From Deltaproteobacteria bacterium (GTDB lineage Bacteria; Desulfobacterota; Desulfobacteria; C00003060; C00003106): DNA of 30,586 nucleotides. The position numbers were made by a program, and so were the translations under genes. Position 1 is the stretch's first letter; each line of letters begins with the position of its first letter. Positions 13,867 to 22,829 of the stretch are shown one piece after another. A model generated the notes under the pieces. The model saw nothing but the letters and a program-made list of their open reading frames with translations, did no database searches and was not told where the DNA came from. Location: assembly GCA_019314005.1 (NCBI GenBank), contig JAFDAE010000006.1, positions 1-30,586 on the forward strand, given 5' to 3'.

Positions 13867-14829
13867 ATGAAAAAGATGACTGTTGCTCTGCTATCCGGTG
13901 GTATTTCGCCTGAACGCAATGTCTCTCTTAAAAGTGGGGGGGAAGTTTTTAAGACATTAGACAAGGGGAAATACGAAATTAGACAGTATGATCCTGCAAC
14001 AGATCTCCCTCGCTTGGTTGCGGACGCTCCTGAGATTGATATCGCGCTGATCATTCTGCATGGTCCTTTTGGAGAGGATGGAACTATACAAGGTTTTTTG
14101 GATATGCTTAATATCCCGTATCAGGGCTCAGGTGTTTTGGGTAGTGCGCTTGCTATGGATAAGGCAGTTGCCAAGCGTCTCTACAAGGATGCAGGACTCT
14201 TAGTCCCTCCCTTTAAGATTTTGAAACGAGGAATGCCCTATGAGTCCAGGGAGATAGTCAAAGAGATCGGCCTACCCCTCTTGACCAAACCGGCCTCTGG
14301 TGGTTCAAGCATTGGTATGCACCTTGTTGCTGTTGAAGCAGAGTTTGAAGAGGCCATGAAGGATGCCTTTCGCTACGATGCCACAGTTATAGTAGAAGCG
14401 TATATCAAGGGTCGGGAGATTACGGGGGCGGTCCTCGGTAACGAGGCCCTTGAACTCTTCCCAATTGTTGAGATTATTCCCAGTTCCTCCCAGCCGTTTT
14501 TTGACTACACGGCAAAATATGATACGACCGGAGCAACCCGTGAGATATGCCCGGCTCCAATTGACGATACTTTAGCTGAACAGGCACAACAGTATGCTGC
14601 AACAGCACACCGTGCCCTGTGCTGTGAGGGATATAGCCGCACTGATATGATTGTTCAGGATGAAAAAATTTTTATTTTGGAGACCAATACAATTCCAGGC
14701 ATGACACCAGTGAGCCTCTTTCCGCTTGCAGCCAAGACCGCCGGGTTGACCTTTGGGCAACTCCTTGATCGTTTAATCGACCTGGGGCTGGAAAGCTATC
14801 AGAGGAATAAAAGAGATGATAATTCGTAA
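13867..14829 (+). CDS. ddl: D-alanine--D-alanine ligase
   Basis: 320-aa ATP-grasp ligase making D-Ala-D-Ala for peptidoglycan in the cytoplasm. Family signatures: LLSGGISPERNVSLKSG at the N-terminus, HGPFGEDGTIQGFLDMLNIP, the ATP-binding loop KPASGGSSIGMH, and the C-terminal metal/dipeptide site ILETNTIPGMTPVSLFP. The frame is open from a GTG at 13858, but ATG 13867 has AAGG about 8 nt upstream and gives the usual start MKKMTVALLSGG. It is normally found with mur/fts genes; here it stands apart, coupled by a 14-nt overlap to another ATP-grasp gene. A TATAAT at 13826-13831 is a candidate -10 without a clear -35. Confidence 0.95.
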   Translation: MKKMTVALLSGGISPERNVSLKSGGEVFKTLDKGKYEIRQYDPATDLPRLVADAPEIDIALIILHGPFGEDGTIQGFLDMLNIPYQGSGVLGSALAMDKAVAKRLYKDAGLLVPPFKILKRGMPYESREIVKEIGLPLLTKPASGGSSIGMHLVAVEAEFEEAMKDAFRYDATVIVEAYIKGREITGAVLGNEALELFPIVEIIPSSSQPFFDYTAKYDTTGATREICPAPIDDTLAEQAQQYAATAHRALCCEGYSRTDMIVQDEKIFILETNTIPGMTPVSLFPLAAKTAGLTFGQLLDRLIDLGLESYQRNKRDDNS

Positions 14830-15559
14830 CAGTAGAGAGTTAAAGGACCGCTACGATGAACTGAAAGCCGGAGATATTTTTTTAGGGATTCTCAGCTACA
14901 AGGGTTTAAAGGATCGGGTTCTCATAGACCTTTTGGAGAGGGGAGTTCAATTATTTCCGTCTGCCTCAGCACAAACACTGAGTTCCTCAAAGGTTGCCCA
15001 GGCATTAGTTTTACGCAAATGGATGCTTCCCCATACGCTTGTCATAACCCGCAGGCTCAGCCTGATGCATGCTATAGGCTACTTTAATCGTCACCAGATT
15101 GAACGGGTTGTGACCAAAGATGACCGCCTCGATTGTGGGTATGGAATCCATTATTGGAACAACATTGAGGAGGTTTATAATCAGGCAGCATTGCGATCTA
15201 TGGCATATTCCTTTGTGGTACAACCGTTTATCGAGCACTATACGGATATTCGCGTAGTTATTGTAGGAGATTATGTAGAAGCTTACACACGTGAGAACCA
15301 GTATAATTTTAGGAACAATATATCTGCGGGCGGGTCAAGTAGACCTTATAGTTTAAACAATAGTCAGTTGGTCCTTTGTCGAGAGGTAATGGAACGAGGG
15401 AAGTTCCCGTTTGCGCATATTGATTTGTTAATTACCCAGGATGGGAAGAATTATCTTTCTGAGATTGCGCTGGACGGTGGCCTAAAAGGGGCCAGGACAG
15501 ACCGTGATACACTTTGTGGGCTAAAGGAAGAGCTTCTGGAGCGGTTGAGCGTAGCGTAG
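14816..15559 (+). CDS. ATP-grasp (RimK-like) protein of unknown substrate
   Basis: 247 aa, no specific family name recognised. The N-terminal part (SYKGLKDRVLIDLLERGVQLFP) looks like a pre-ATP-grasp domain. The middle contains the nucleotide lid region (FVVQPFIEHYTDIRVVIVGDYVEAYTR) typical of RimK-type ligases, with a glycine/serine stretch NNISAGGSSRPY. The C-terminus AHIDLLITQDGKNYLSEIALDGGL matches the metal-binding D...E...N/G pattern of ATP-grasp enzymes, though the usual final Asn is Gly or Asp here. It starts 14 nt before the ddl stop codon, so the two are translationally coupled. A role in amino-acid or peptide ligation linked to the cell wall is inference. The gene converges on mnmE, leaving only 5 nt. 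Confidence 0.8.
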   Translation: MIIRNSRELKDRYDELKAGDIFLGILSYKGLKDRVLIDLLERGVQLFPSASAQTLSSSKVAQALVLRKWMLPHTLVITRRLSLMHAIGYFNRHQIERVVTKDDRLDCGYGIHYWNNIEEVYNQAALRSMAYSFVVQPFIEHYTDIRVVIVGDYVEAYTRENQYNFRNNISAGGSSRPYSLNNSQLVLCREVMERGKFPFAHIDLLITQDGKNYLSEIALDGGLKGARTDRDTLCGLKEELLERLSVA

Positions 15560-15564
15560 CGCCC

Positions 15565-16941
15565 TCACTTCCCGATACAGAATCTGCTGAAAATTTCATC
15601 GAGTATATCTTCATTGGTGGTCTCTCCCGTAATTTCTCCCAGGGCATCCAAACCTTCTTGAAGTTCTATGGCTATCAGAGCCGGAGAATCCTTTTTACTT
15701 ATAAGCTTCAAGACGGCCTTTGATGCCGACAGCGCCCTTTCGAGAGCACGCTTGTGGCGTAAGTTGGGAGCAATGGAAGGAGATACCATTGCTTTAGAGC
15801 CGATAATTTTTTTGTAAATTACTTCCAAAAGCTGTGCAATACCGGTGTTGAATTTTGCCGATATTTCTAAAATATGTTCTCCAGGGAAGTGCTGCGAAAT
15901 TTTTGTCAACGGGATCGCCGTTGGGAGATCTACTTTATTGGCCAGGATAATCTTTGTCCGATGTTTTATTTCATTAAATATACTGAGGTCTTCTGTTGTT
16001 AATGATTCACTGGTATCTATCATAAACAGAACAAGGTCAGCGCTGTCCAGACGTTCTTTCGTAAATCTTATTCCCATGGTCTCCACTGTATCGGTTGTTT
16101 GACGCAGACCGGCTGTGTCGATTATTTTTATCGGAATCCCCTTTATTGTTAACCCTTCTTCGATGATATCACGGGTGGTCCCGGGGATATGCGTGACAAT
16201 GGCGCGTTCCCTTTTTAGAAGTCTGTTGAGGAGGCTCGATTTCCCGACATTGGGGCGCCCAATGATAATAATGTCTAATCCCTCTCTGTAAAGCTGTGCT
16301 GTTTCATAATTGTCCAACAGATCATTTAAAGGGGATATTACAGACTCGGTTATTGCAGCCACTGCATTCACCTCGTCTTCTTCTTCCATCTCTTCCGGAA
16401 AGTCGATCACTGCCTCAATGCGGGCGAGGGTTTCGATAAGGGCTTTTCTTATACTCTGAACAAGGTCGAACAGGTCGCCTTTTAGCTGTTGCGCTGCCAG
16501 GCGAAGTCCCTTGTCGGTCTTGGATGTAATAAGGTCTATAACAGCTTCTGCCTGAGTTAGATCGATACGGCCGTTTAAAAAGGCGCGCTTGGTAAATTCA
16601 CCTGGTTCAGCCGGCCTGATTCCCTGCTTTAATACCAGTTCCATAATGGCGTTGATGGCTGCCATGCTGCTGTGGGTGTGGATCTCAACGACGTCTTCAC
16701 GTGTATAGGTATGTGGCGCCCGCATGACTACGAGAAGTACTTCATCTAATGTGTTGCCGGTATCCGGGCTTACGATGAAGCCATGGTAGAGATGGTGTGA
16801 ACTAAACCGAGAAGTAGGTTTTGATGGGCGGAAGATTTGTGGGGCTACTGTACAGGCTTTTGGACCGCTGATCTTGATGATCCCGATTCCGCCCAGACCC
16901 GGAGGTGTGGCAATGGCGGCGATAGTATCTTCATTTATCAT
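15565..16941 (-). CDS. mnmE: tRNA uridine-34 modification GTPase MnmE
   Basis: 458-aa GTPase which, with MnmG, installs cmnm5/nm5 on U34 of certain tRNAs. The N-terminal folate-binding domain has DTIAAIATPPG and EPGEFTKRAFLNGRIDLTQ. The G domain has G1 GRPNVGKSS (228-236), G3 DTAGLRQT, G4 NKVD and G5 SAK. The C-terminus is FCIGK with the conserved Cys. One oddity: the usual HCHGG of the N-terminal domain reads HTHSS. The ATG at 16941 lies inside an AATGATAAATGA repeat with no Shine-Dalgarno, but an in-frame stop lies just upstream and MINEDTIAA is the expected start. It is the last gene of the rpmH-rnpA-yidD-yidC-jag-mnmE order. Confidence 0.96.
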   Translation of the reverse strand: MINEDTIAAIATPPGLGGIGIIKISGPKACTVAPQIFRPSKPTSRFSSHHLYHGFIVSPDTGNTLDEVLLVVMRAPHTYTREDVVEIHTHSSMAAINAIMELVLKQGIRPAEPGEFTKRAFLNGRIDLTQAEAVIDLITSKTDKGLRLAAQQLKGDLFDLVQSIRKALIETLARIEAVIDFPEEMEEEDEVNAVAAITESVISPLNDLLDNYETAQLYREGLDIIIIGRPNVGKSSLLNRLLKRERAIVTHIPGTTRDIIEEGLTIKGIPIKIIDTAGLRQTTDTVETMGIRFTKERLDSADLVLFMIDTSESLTTEDLSIFNEIKHRTKIILANKVDLPTAIPLTKISQHFPGEHILEISAKFNTGIAQLLEVIYKKIIGSKAMVSPSIAPNLRHKRALERALSASKAVLKLISKKDSPALIAIELQEGLDALGEITGETTNEDILDEIFSRFCIGK

Positions 16942-17050
16942 TTATCATTTACCATCTGTCATTTTAAGATCGTACTACAGCGGCATTTTCTGAATAATGC
17001 CCAATGACAAATGCCCAATGATCAATGACAGATGCCCAATTTCAATGGGC
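16936..17050. repeat. AATGAYA/ATGCCC short-repeat palindrome (family F, copy 1)
   Basis: Short units such as ATGACAAATGCCCAATGATC and ATGACAGATGCCC (16995-17050) face inverted units (CATTTATCATTTACCATCTG, 16937-16956, then TCATTTT). The left end includes the mnmE start codon and the right end comes within 7 nt of the jag stop codon. Similar units recur at 26460-26722. Confidence 0.7.
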
Positions 17051-17056
17051 CGTTTC

Positions 17057-17836
17057 TCACACTTTTGCAGTAGGATCAGAATTCGCGGACAGCCTCTTAT
17101 GAGACGGTCGACTGTTTTTTTGGGGAGCTATGATCATTTTCTTGAAAAGACCTGGTCCCCGGCTTTTTGACGTCACCTCACGAACAGGTTGAAGAGCGAT
17201 ATGAACAATTCTGCGGTCATATGCATTCATTGGTCTTATGGTGGCAGGTTTGCCGGAACGCTTGACCTTTTCTGCAAGCCGTAGCGCCAATTGTGTCAAA
17301 GAGGTCTTTCTACGGTCCCTATAATTTTCAATGTCTACAATTACAGGAAGATGTTCAGAATATTTTTTATTAACAATTTTTTGAATGATGTATTGCAATG
17401 CATCAATTGTTTGACCGTGTTTCCCTATTAAGAGGGCCGAGTCGGTTGACTCTATCGTAAGTATCAAACCCTTATCCCGAATCTCTGAGGTTACAACAGA
17501 CCCGTCAACCGTTCTATTAAGGATATCCGCGAGGGACTGCTTCGCAAATGTTGCTATTTCTTCTAATGGCTGATCAGGAGGCGGCTCTGTGCTGATCTCT
17601 TCCAGAGGCTCTTCTGCCGGCAATTTTTCTTCTGGTTCCGTTTCCTTTTCTATTTGTTTTGAGTCCACTTGAACCCGAATTTTTGCCTTTTTGATTCCTA
17701 CCAGACCAAAAATTCCTGTAGATCCGTATGAAAGGACTTCGACATTCAGCCCTTCTTTTGGAATGCCAAGCGTGTCAGAGGCACTCTGAATAGCATCATC
17801 CACAGTCTTTCCTTCAAATTCATGTACAGATGACAT
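17057..17836 (-). CDS. jag: Jag/KhpB-like RNA-binding protein (Jag-N, KH, R3H)
   Basis: 259 aa. The N-terminal Jag-N domain (1-55, EFEGKTVDDAIQSASDTLGI, GIFGLVGIKKAKI) is followed by an acidic Pro/Glu-rich linker (60-95). A KH domain follows with the GxxG loop IGKHGQTIDALQYI (137-150), then an R3H domain with R208-xxx-H212 in YDRRIVHIAL. Jag proteins bind RNA and are linked to cell division and envelope growth; the gene is nearly always next to yidC, as here. The frame runs up to 17914 into yidC, but ATG 17836 has GGAGG five nt upstream and gives the typical N-terminus, leaving a 14-nt gap to yidC. The basic C-terminal tail (about 237-259) is unremarkable. Confidence 0.94.
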   Translation of the reverse strand: MSSVHEFEGKTVDDAIQSASDTLGIPKEGLNVEVLSYGSTGIFGLVGIKKAKIRVQVDSKQIEKETEPEEKLPAEEPLEEISTEPPPDQPLEEIATFAKQSLADILNRTVDGSVVTSEIRDKGLILTIESTDSALLIGKHGQTIDALQYIIQKIVNKKYSEHLPVIVDIENYRDRRKTSLTQLALRLAEKVKRSGKPATIRPMNAYDRRIVHIALQPVREVTSKSRGPGLFKKMIIAPQKNSRPSHKRLSANSDPTAKV

Positions 17837-17850
17837 AATTCCCTCCAAGT

Positions 17851-19509
17851 TTAGGCCGTCTTTTTGATGACGTAGTATTGCTGGGCAATAGAGAGTATGT
17901 TGTTGACCAGCCAATATAATACAAGTCCGGACGGAAAATTGATGAAGATAAAAGTAAATACAATGGGCATAGCCATCATAATTTTTGCCTGTGCCGGATC
18001 CCCGGGAGGTGGGGACATCTTCTGTTGAAGGAACATGGATGCTCCCATTATGACGGTAAGAACCGGTATGCCGTATGGAGGTTCCATAAATGGAATGCTG
18101 AAACCGAAATTAAATAGACGGTCCGGCGCTGCAAGATCCTTAATCCAGCCGAAAAAGGGTGCGTGTCTGAGTTCAATTGACTGATACAGCATCTTGTAAA
18201 AGGCGAAAAAAACAGGAATCTGGAGAACCATTGGAAGACATCCCCCCAACGGATTGATATTGTAAGCTTTGTAGAGATTCATAAGCTCCTTGTTCATTTT
18301 CTGCTTGTCGCCTTTATACTTTTGCCGCAGTTCCGTCATCTTTGGTTGGAGCTTCTTCATATCGCTCATTGACTTATAACTTTTGTTGCTGAGCGGCCAG
18401 AATGCGCCCTTGATGAGGATGGTCAGGATAATAATGGCAATCCCGTAATTGTGAATGTATCCGTACAAAAAATTAAGTACATGGAGGAGCGGTTTGGCAA
18501 GTATGTCAAACCACCCGAAATCTATCGCCTTTGAGAGTTTTTTGTCAACACTTGACAAGATGTCGAGACTTTTTGGGCCTATATAAATATGATAACGATA
18601 AGAGCGCTCTGTTTGGGGAGGGATCGTGCCTGTTGGATCAATGTGCACGGCCTTCAAGAGCTGCTCGGCCCCCTGTTCCAACCGGACGCTTGAGTCCCTC
18701 TTCTCATCCTCAGGTATGACAGCGGTTATAAAGTAACGATCTCCGAGAGCGAACCAGTCTATCTTGCCGGAGTAGAGGTCTCTTTTGGAAATATCTTTTT
18801 CAGAAAGCTCCTTAAGTTTATCGTCAACAAGGATTGAGGGACCGGAAAAAATATAACGCGATTCTGAGGTGTTCACCTGGCGGTATATAACCGCAAGGGT
18901 TAGATTGTCCTTCAATGCCCTGGGAAACGGGTTGCCGACCTTGACTTCAAGATCAAAGAGATAGTTGTCAGGATAAAATGTATAGGTCTTGACTATGCGG
19001 TACCCTTGAGGGGAGTCCCAAGAAAAGGAGAGGCTTTTTTGGTTGTGTGTGGCATCAATGACGCTTCTTTCAGTGTCTGCATGAAAGACCGCGTCATCAA
19101 GTCCCTGAATTTTATGATTTACAAAACCTATTGCCAAGCTGCGTTCCTCTGGAGATTGCGCAGATATCAACAGCTTCATTGGAGAATCCGGTTGGATGGT
19201 TTCACGATATTTATTTAGTTTGAAATCTGTCAACGTGGCCCCCTCTTCCGTGAAAGATGCGGTATAAAAGGGGGTAGATACGGTTATTATTCTACCTTTT
19301 ATTGCCGGCCTTGCCTCAGGTTTTTTTATGGTGGCAGTGGTCTCGAAAAGAGGTTGAACATTTTTGTCCTGTGCCACGGTCTCTTCTTGTGTCTGTTCTA
19401 CCTGCTGTTTTGTTGAGATCTCCGGTGGTCTGCCAAAAAAGACTTGATACACAAAAAAAACAAGAAAAGTGAGAACAATCGCTAAAAACATCCTTAAGTT
19501 TGAGTCCAT
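17851..19509 (-). CDS. yidC: Membrane protein insertase YidC
   Basis: 552-aa inner-membrane insertase of the Gram-negative type. TM1 is residues 6-25; a large periplasmic beta-domain spans about 60-320; the conserved insertase core starts near 331 with NYGIAIIILTILIKGAFWPL. At the position of the E. coli groove arginine (R366) this protein has K367, a conservative change seen in many lineages. The cytoplasmic hairpin KSYKSMSDMKKLQPKMTELR and the later IPVFFAFYKMLYQSIELR and FPSGLVLYWLVNN are present. The ATG at 19509 is preceded by AAGGAG at 7 nt. Between yidD and yidC lies a palindromic element (19541-19682). Confidence 0.96.
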   Translation of the reverse strand: MDSNLRMFLAIVLTFLVFFVYQVFFGRPPEISTKQQVEQTQEETVAQDKNVQPLFETTATIKKPEARPAIKGRIITVSTPFYTASFTEEGATLTDFKLNKYRETIQPDSPMKLLISAQSPEERSLAIGFVNHKIQGLDDAVFHADTERSVIDATHNQKSLSFSWDSPQGYRIVKTYTFYPDNYLFDLEVKVGNPFPRALKDNLTLAVIYRQVNTSESRYIFSGPSILVDDKLKELSEKDISKRDLYSGKIDWFALGDRYFITAVIPEDEKRDSSVRLEQGAEQLLKAVHIDPTGTIPPQTERSYRYHIYIGPKSLDILSSVDKKLSKAIDFGWFDILAKPLLHVLNFLYGYIHNYGIAIIILTILIKGAFWPLSNKSYKSMSDMKKLQPKMTELRQKYKGDKQKMNKELMNLYKAYNINPLGGCLPMVLQIPVFFAFYKMLYQSIELRHAPFFGWIKDLAAPDRLFNFGFSIPFMEPPYGIPVLTVIMGASMFLQQKMSPPPGDPAQAKIMMAMPIVFTFIFINFPSGLVLYWLVNNILSIAQQYYVIKKTA

Positions 19510-19540
19510 AGAAATACTCCTTAAATGAACAGCTTTTTAC

Positions 19541-19682
19541 GAGGCAATTTCAAAACGTCCTCTTTTGTCCAATCTCTGCGTTAGGCACAGATTTTAATCC
19601 TCAAAATACTCAATGTATTCCTCTGGTTAAAATCTTCGCCTTTCTTGACCTTGAACAAAATTGAACATTTTGAAACTGCCTC
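19541..19682. repeat. Palindromic element with GAGGCARTTTCAAAA arms (family D relative)
   Basis: 142-bp element with 15-bp ends (19541-19555 and 19668-19682, one mismatch). The core contains TTTTAATCCTCAAAATACTC, CAATGTATTCCTC and GGTTAAAATC, clearly homologous to the core of 13643-13807, whereas the arms are different. It splits the rpmH-rnpA-yidD block from yidC. Confidence 0.87.
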
Positions 19683-19707
19683 TTACGTATAAGATTATTT
19701 CAAATTT

Positions 19708-19935
19708 TTACCTGACCGGATCATAACCGCCTGGATGGAACGGATGGCATTTCAAGATCCTAAGGATCGCCATAACCGATCCTTTCAGAATGCCGTAGCG
19801 TTCGATTGCCTGATGAGCATATTCCGAGCAGGTGGGGACAAAACGACATGCAGGGATAAAAAGGGGGGAGAGACAGTATTGATATATCCTAATAAGAAAT
19901 AGAAGAGACGACCTTAAAAATTGTCTGAAGTTCAT
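19708..19935 (-). CDS. yidD: Membrane protein insertion efficiency factor YidD
   Basis: 75 aa. Family hallmarks: [22 protein letters not shown] (amphipathic helix, then Cys), [13 protein letters not shown], and the C-terminal [12 protein letters not shown]. YidD is a peripheral inner-membrane protein thought to help YidC-dependent insertion. Its start at 19935 lies inside rnpA (47-nt overlap), the usual arrangement. A weak GAGA lies upstream of the ATG. Confidence 0.95.
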   Translation of the reverse strand: MNFRQFLRSSLLFLIRIYQYCLSPLFIPACRFVPTCSEYAHQAIERYGILKGSVMAILRILKCHPFHPGGYDPVR

Positions 19936-20245
19936 GTAACATCTCTTGCGAACGTAATCGTGATGAGCCCTTTCTTACTATTACCACAAGGTCAAGAGTG
20001 TGATCCTTAAAAAGCTTTTTGCTTAAGCGAAATGCCTCACGTATTCGACGTTTCAGATAGTTCCGGTAAACAGCAGACCCCACTCTTTTGCTGACGCTAA
20101 TCCCTATGCGCGTGACATTTAAATTGTTTTTTCTTGTCAGAACGACAAAATGATACGAGTTGAACTTACGACCTGTTCGATATACGGTCTGAAAATCAGT
20201 ACTCTTTCGTATCCTTTCGGATCTGGTTAACGTGAAAGTTCCCAA
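19889..20245 (-). CDS. rnpA: Ribonuclease P protein component
   Basis: 118-aa basic protein that assists RNase P RNA in 5' maturation of tRNA. Seen: [23 protein letters not shown] at the N-terminus (in two parts: [13 protein letters not shown], then TVYRTGRKF), [17 protein letters not shown] with the RNR-like helix [12 protein letters not shown], and [11 protein letters not shown]. Length is normal. The start is a TTG at 20245; no better ATG is available in frame and no strong ribosome binding site is seen. The gene lies 121 nt after rpmH and overlaps yidD by 47 nt. The rnpB RNA gene is not in the window. Confidence 0.93.
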   Translation of the reverse strand: MGTFTLTRSERIRKSTDFQTVYRTGRKFNSYHFVVLTRKNNLNVTRIGISVSKRVGSAVYRNYLKRRIREAFRLSKKLFKDHTLDLVVIVRKGSSRLRSQEMLHELQTIFKVVSSISY

Positions 20246-20366
20246 AATATCACGTGCAGATTTAAGCCGTTTTTAATAGCAATTTTTTCTTCTCCGCCCC
20301 GGAGATCGGATTCAGCCCTACGCCTGCGAATCAACATTGCATCCTTGAATAAAAAAATATCGCCGC

Positions 20367-20501
20367 TTAAACGGTTAGTCGTTTCCTCCCTTTAGCCCTA
20401 CGCCGTTTTAATATGTTTCGTCCCGCCGTTGTATGCATCCTTGAAAGAAAGCCATGCGTTCGAGCCCTCTTGATTTTACTCGGTTGATATGTTCTTTTCA
20501 T
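20367..20501 (-). CDS. rpmH: Ribosomal protein bL34
   Basis: 44-aa gene found by direct reading of the minus strand. It begins [18 protein letters not shown] and ends [16 protein letters not shown] before TAA, which is diagnostic of bL34 in the 50S subunit. ATG 20501 has AAGGA eight nt upstream. It heads the leftward rpmH-rnpA-yidD-yidC-jag-mnmE block and faces divergently away from mreB. Confidence 0.97.
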   Translation of the reverse strand: MKRTYQPSKIKRARTHGFLSRMHTTAGRNILKRRRAKGRKRLTV

Positions 20502-20596
20502 TTGTACTATCCTTTTCTTTAAGCGCTGGGAAAAAATCCTAACGCGAGTATTTTTTTGTAATTTTTGGTACTAAATAGACGATATAGTAAAATAGA

Positions 20597-20627
20597 TTTA
20601 TAAAACATATTGATCTATTAATGTCAA
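20597..20627 (-). promoter_or_regulatory. Candidate sigma-70 promoter for the rpmH block
   Basis: On the minus strand a perfect TTGACA (20627-20622) is followed after 19 nt by TATAAA (20602-20597); TTATAA one base earlier gives an 18-nt spacer. It lies about 95-125 nt upstream of rpmH. The rest of the 322-nt rpmH/mreB divergent gap is AT-rich and shows no gene; I see no DnaA-box cluster in it. Confidence 0.55.
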
Positions 20628-20778
20628 GCGTTCATTATAAATTGTTAAATTATGCCTCGAAGTTAACGTATACCGTTGTCTTCGGCGAGATTGGGGGCAT
20701 TTTCCCTTGAATTTGTTTGATGCGTCTGTTACTTAAATAGAGCAGTATATTTAGTTAAACCTAAATTGCTCAACTTAG

Positions 20779-21861
<1,083 letters not shown>

Positions 21862-21920
21862 GAAGACGCTTGGTAATATTTCGGATTTAGGTTACTGATT
21901 GGGCCCACCATAAAGAATCA

Positions 21921-21958
21921 GAGACCTTTGTAAAAATGTCACGTTTCGCAAAGGTCTC
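21921..21958. repeat. Small GAGACCTTTG palindrome between mreB and mreC (family D, solo arms)
   Basis: GAGACCTTTG (21921-21930) and CAAAGGTCTC (21949-21958) are perfect inverted repeats around an 18-nt spacer. The arms equal those of the 13643-13807 element, but the 130-bp core is absent. An ATG at 21936, usable as an mreC start, lies inside it. Confidence 0.75.
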
Positions 21959-21986
21959 AATCACTCCCCGTGAAGCGTATCGTGTT

Positions 21987-22829
21987 ATGTTTTCTAAAAA
22001 AACTTTAATAATTATTACAACGATCGCGCTGGTTTTGATCAATATTGTTATCATATCTATCGGTGCGCGGTCTCAAAACGAACTCGGTTTCTTCCAAAGA
22101 GTTGCCGTAGAAATCCTTGCGCCATGTCAGCGTAGTGTAACATCGATTTTTCAATATATTTACGGGACCTGGTCCCGTTATTTTGATCTGATTTTAGTCG
22201 ATGAGGACAATAAACAGCTTCGTGCCACAATACTATCTTTAAAAAACGAGGTCAATTCCCTAAAAGAATCGGAAATTGCCAACAGACGGCTAAGAGCGCT
22301 CTTGGACTTTAAGTCGGTTGTCTCCGATGAAACAATCCCTGCTGAGGTAATAGGAAAAGAACCCTCAAAATGGTTCAAGACCTTTGTAATCAACAAAGGA
22401 ACAACAGACGGTATAAGAGGGGGGATGCCCGTGGTGGCGCCCGATGGGATCGTTGGACAGGTGATCAATGTCTCTTATCATTATTCAAAGGTGCTTTTAA
22501 TTATTGATCAAAACAGCGCTGTCGATGCCTTAGTGCAGCGGACCAGATCACGAGGGATAGTTGAAGGAGGGGGGGAGGGGGCATGCCGATTTGAATATGT
22601 ATTGAGAAAAGCGGATGTCCAAAAGGGTGATGTTGTTATATCGTCCGGGCTTGGAGGGGTATTCCCCAAGGGGCTTAGGGTCGGTTATGTTTCAAATATT
22701 GTCAAAAGCAATGCCGGAATTTTTCAGGGGGTAGTATTACAGCCTTATGTAGATTTTGCCAAGCTGGAAGAAGTGTTTGTTGTGCTTAGAAAACAGACGT
22801 TTTTTGGGGATGAGGAGGAGAGCGGGTGA
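21987..22829 (+). CDS. mreC: Cell shape-determining protein MreC
   Basis: 280 aa from this start: one N-terminal membrane helix (LIIITTIALVLINIVIIS), then a coiled coil (about 75-105, LRATILSLKNEVNSLKESE) and a periplasmic beta domain. Typical signatures are VIGKEPSKWFKTFVINKG, GMPVVAPDGIVGQVI and DVVISSGLGGVFPKGLRVG. MreC links MreB filaments to PBP2 and activates PBP2-RodA. The frame also has an ATG at 21936, giving 17 more residues (297 aa), but that start lies inside a palindromic repeat. I prefer 21987, MFSKKTLI, which puts a short basic end directly before the membrane helix. Neither has a good Shine-Dalgarno, so the start is uncertain. The 3' end overlaps mreD by 4 nt. Confidence 0.9.
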   Translation: MFSKKTLIIITTIALVLINIVIISIGARSQNELGFFQRVAVEILAPCQRSVTSIFQYIYGTWSRYFDLILVDEDNKQLRATILSLKNEVNSLKESEIANRRLRALLDFKSVVSDETIPAEVIGKEPSKWFKTFVINKGTTDGIRGGMPVVAPDGIVGQVINVSYHYSKVLLIIDQNSAVDALVQRTRSRGIVEGGGEGACRFEYVLRKADVQKGDVVISSGLGGVFPKGLRVGYVSNIVKSNAGIFQGVVLQPYVDFAKLEEVFVVLRKQTFFGDEEESG

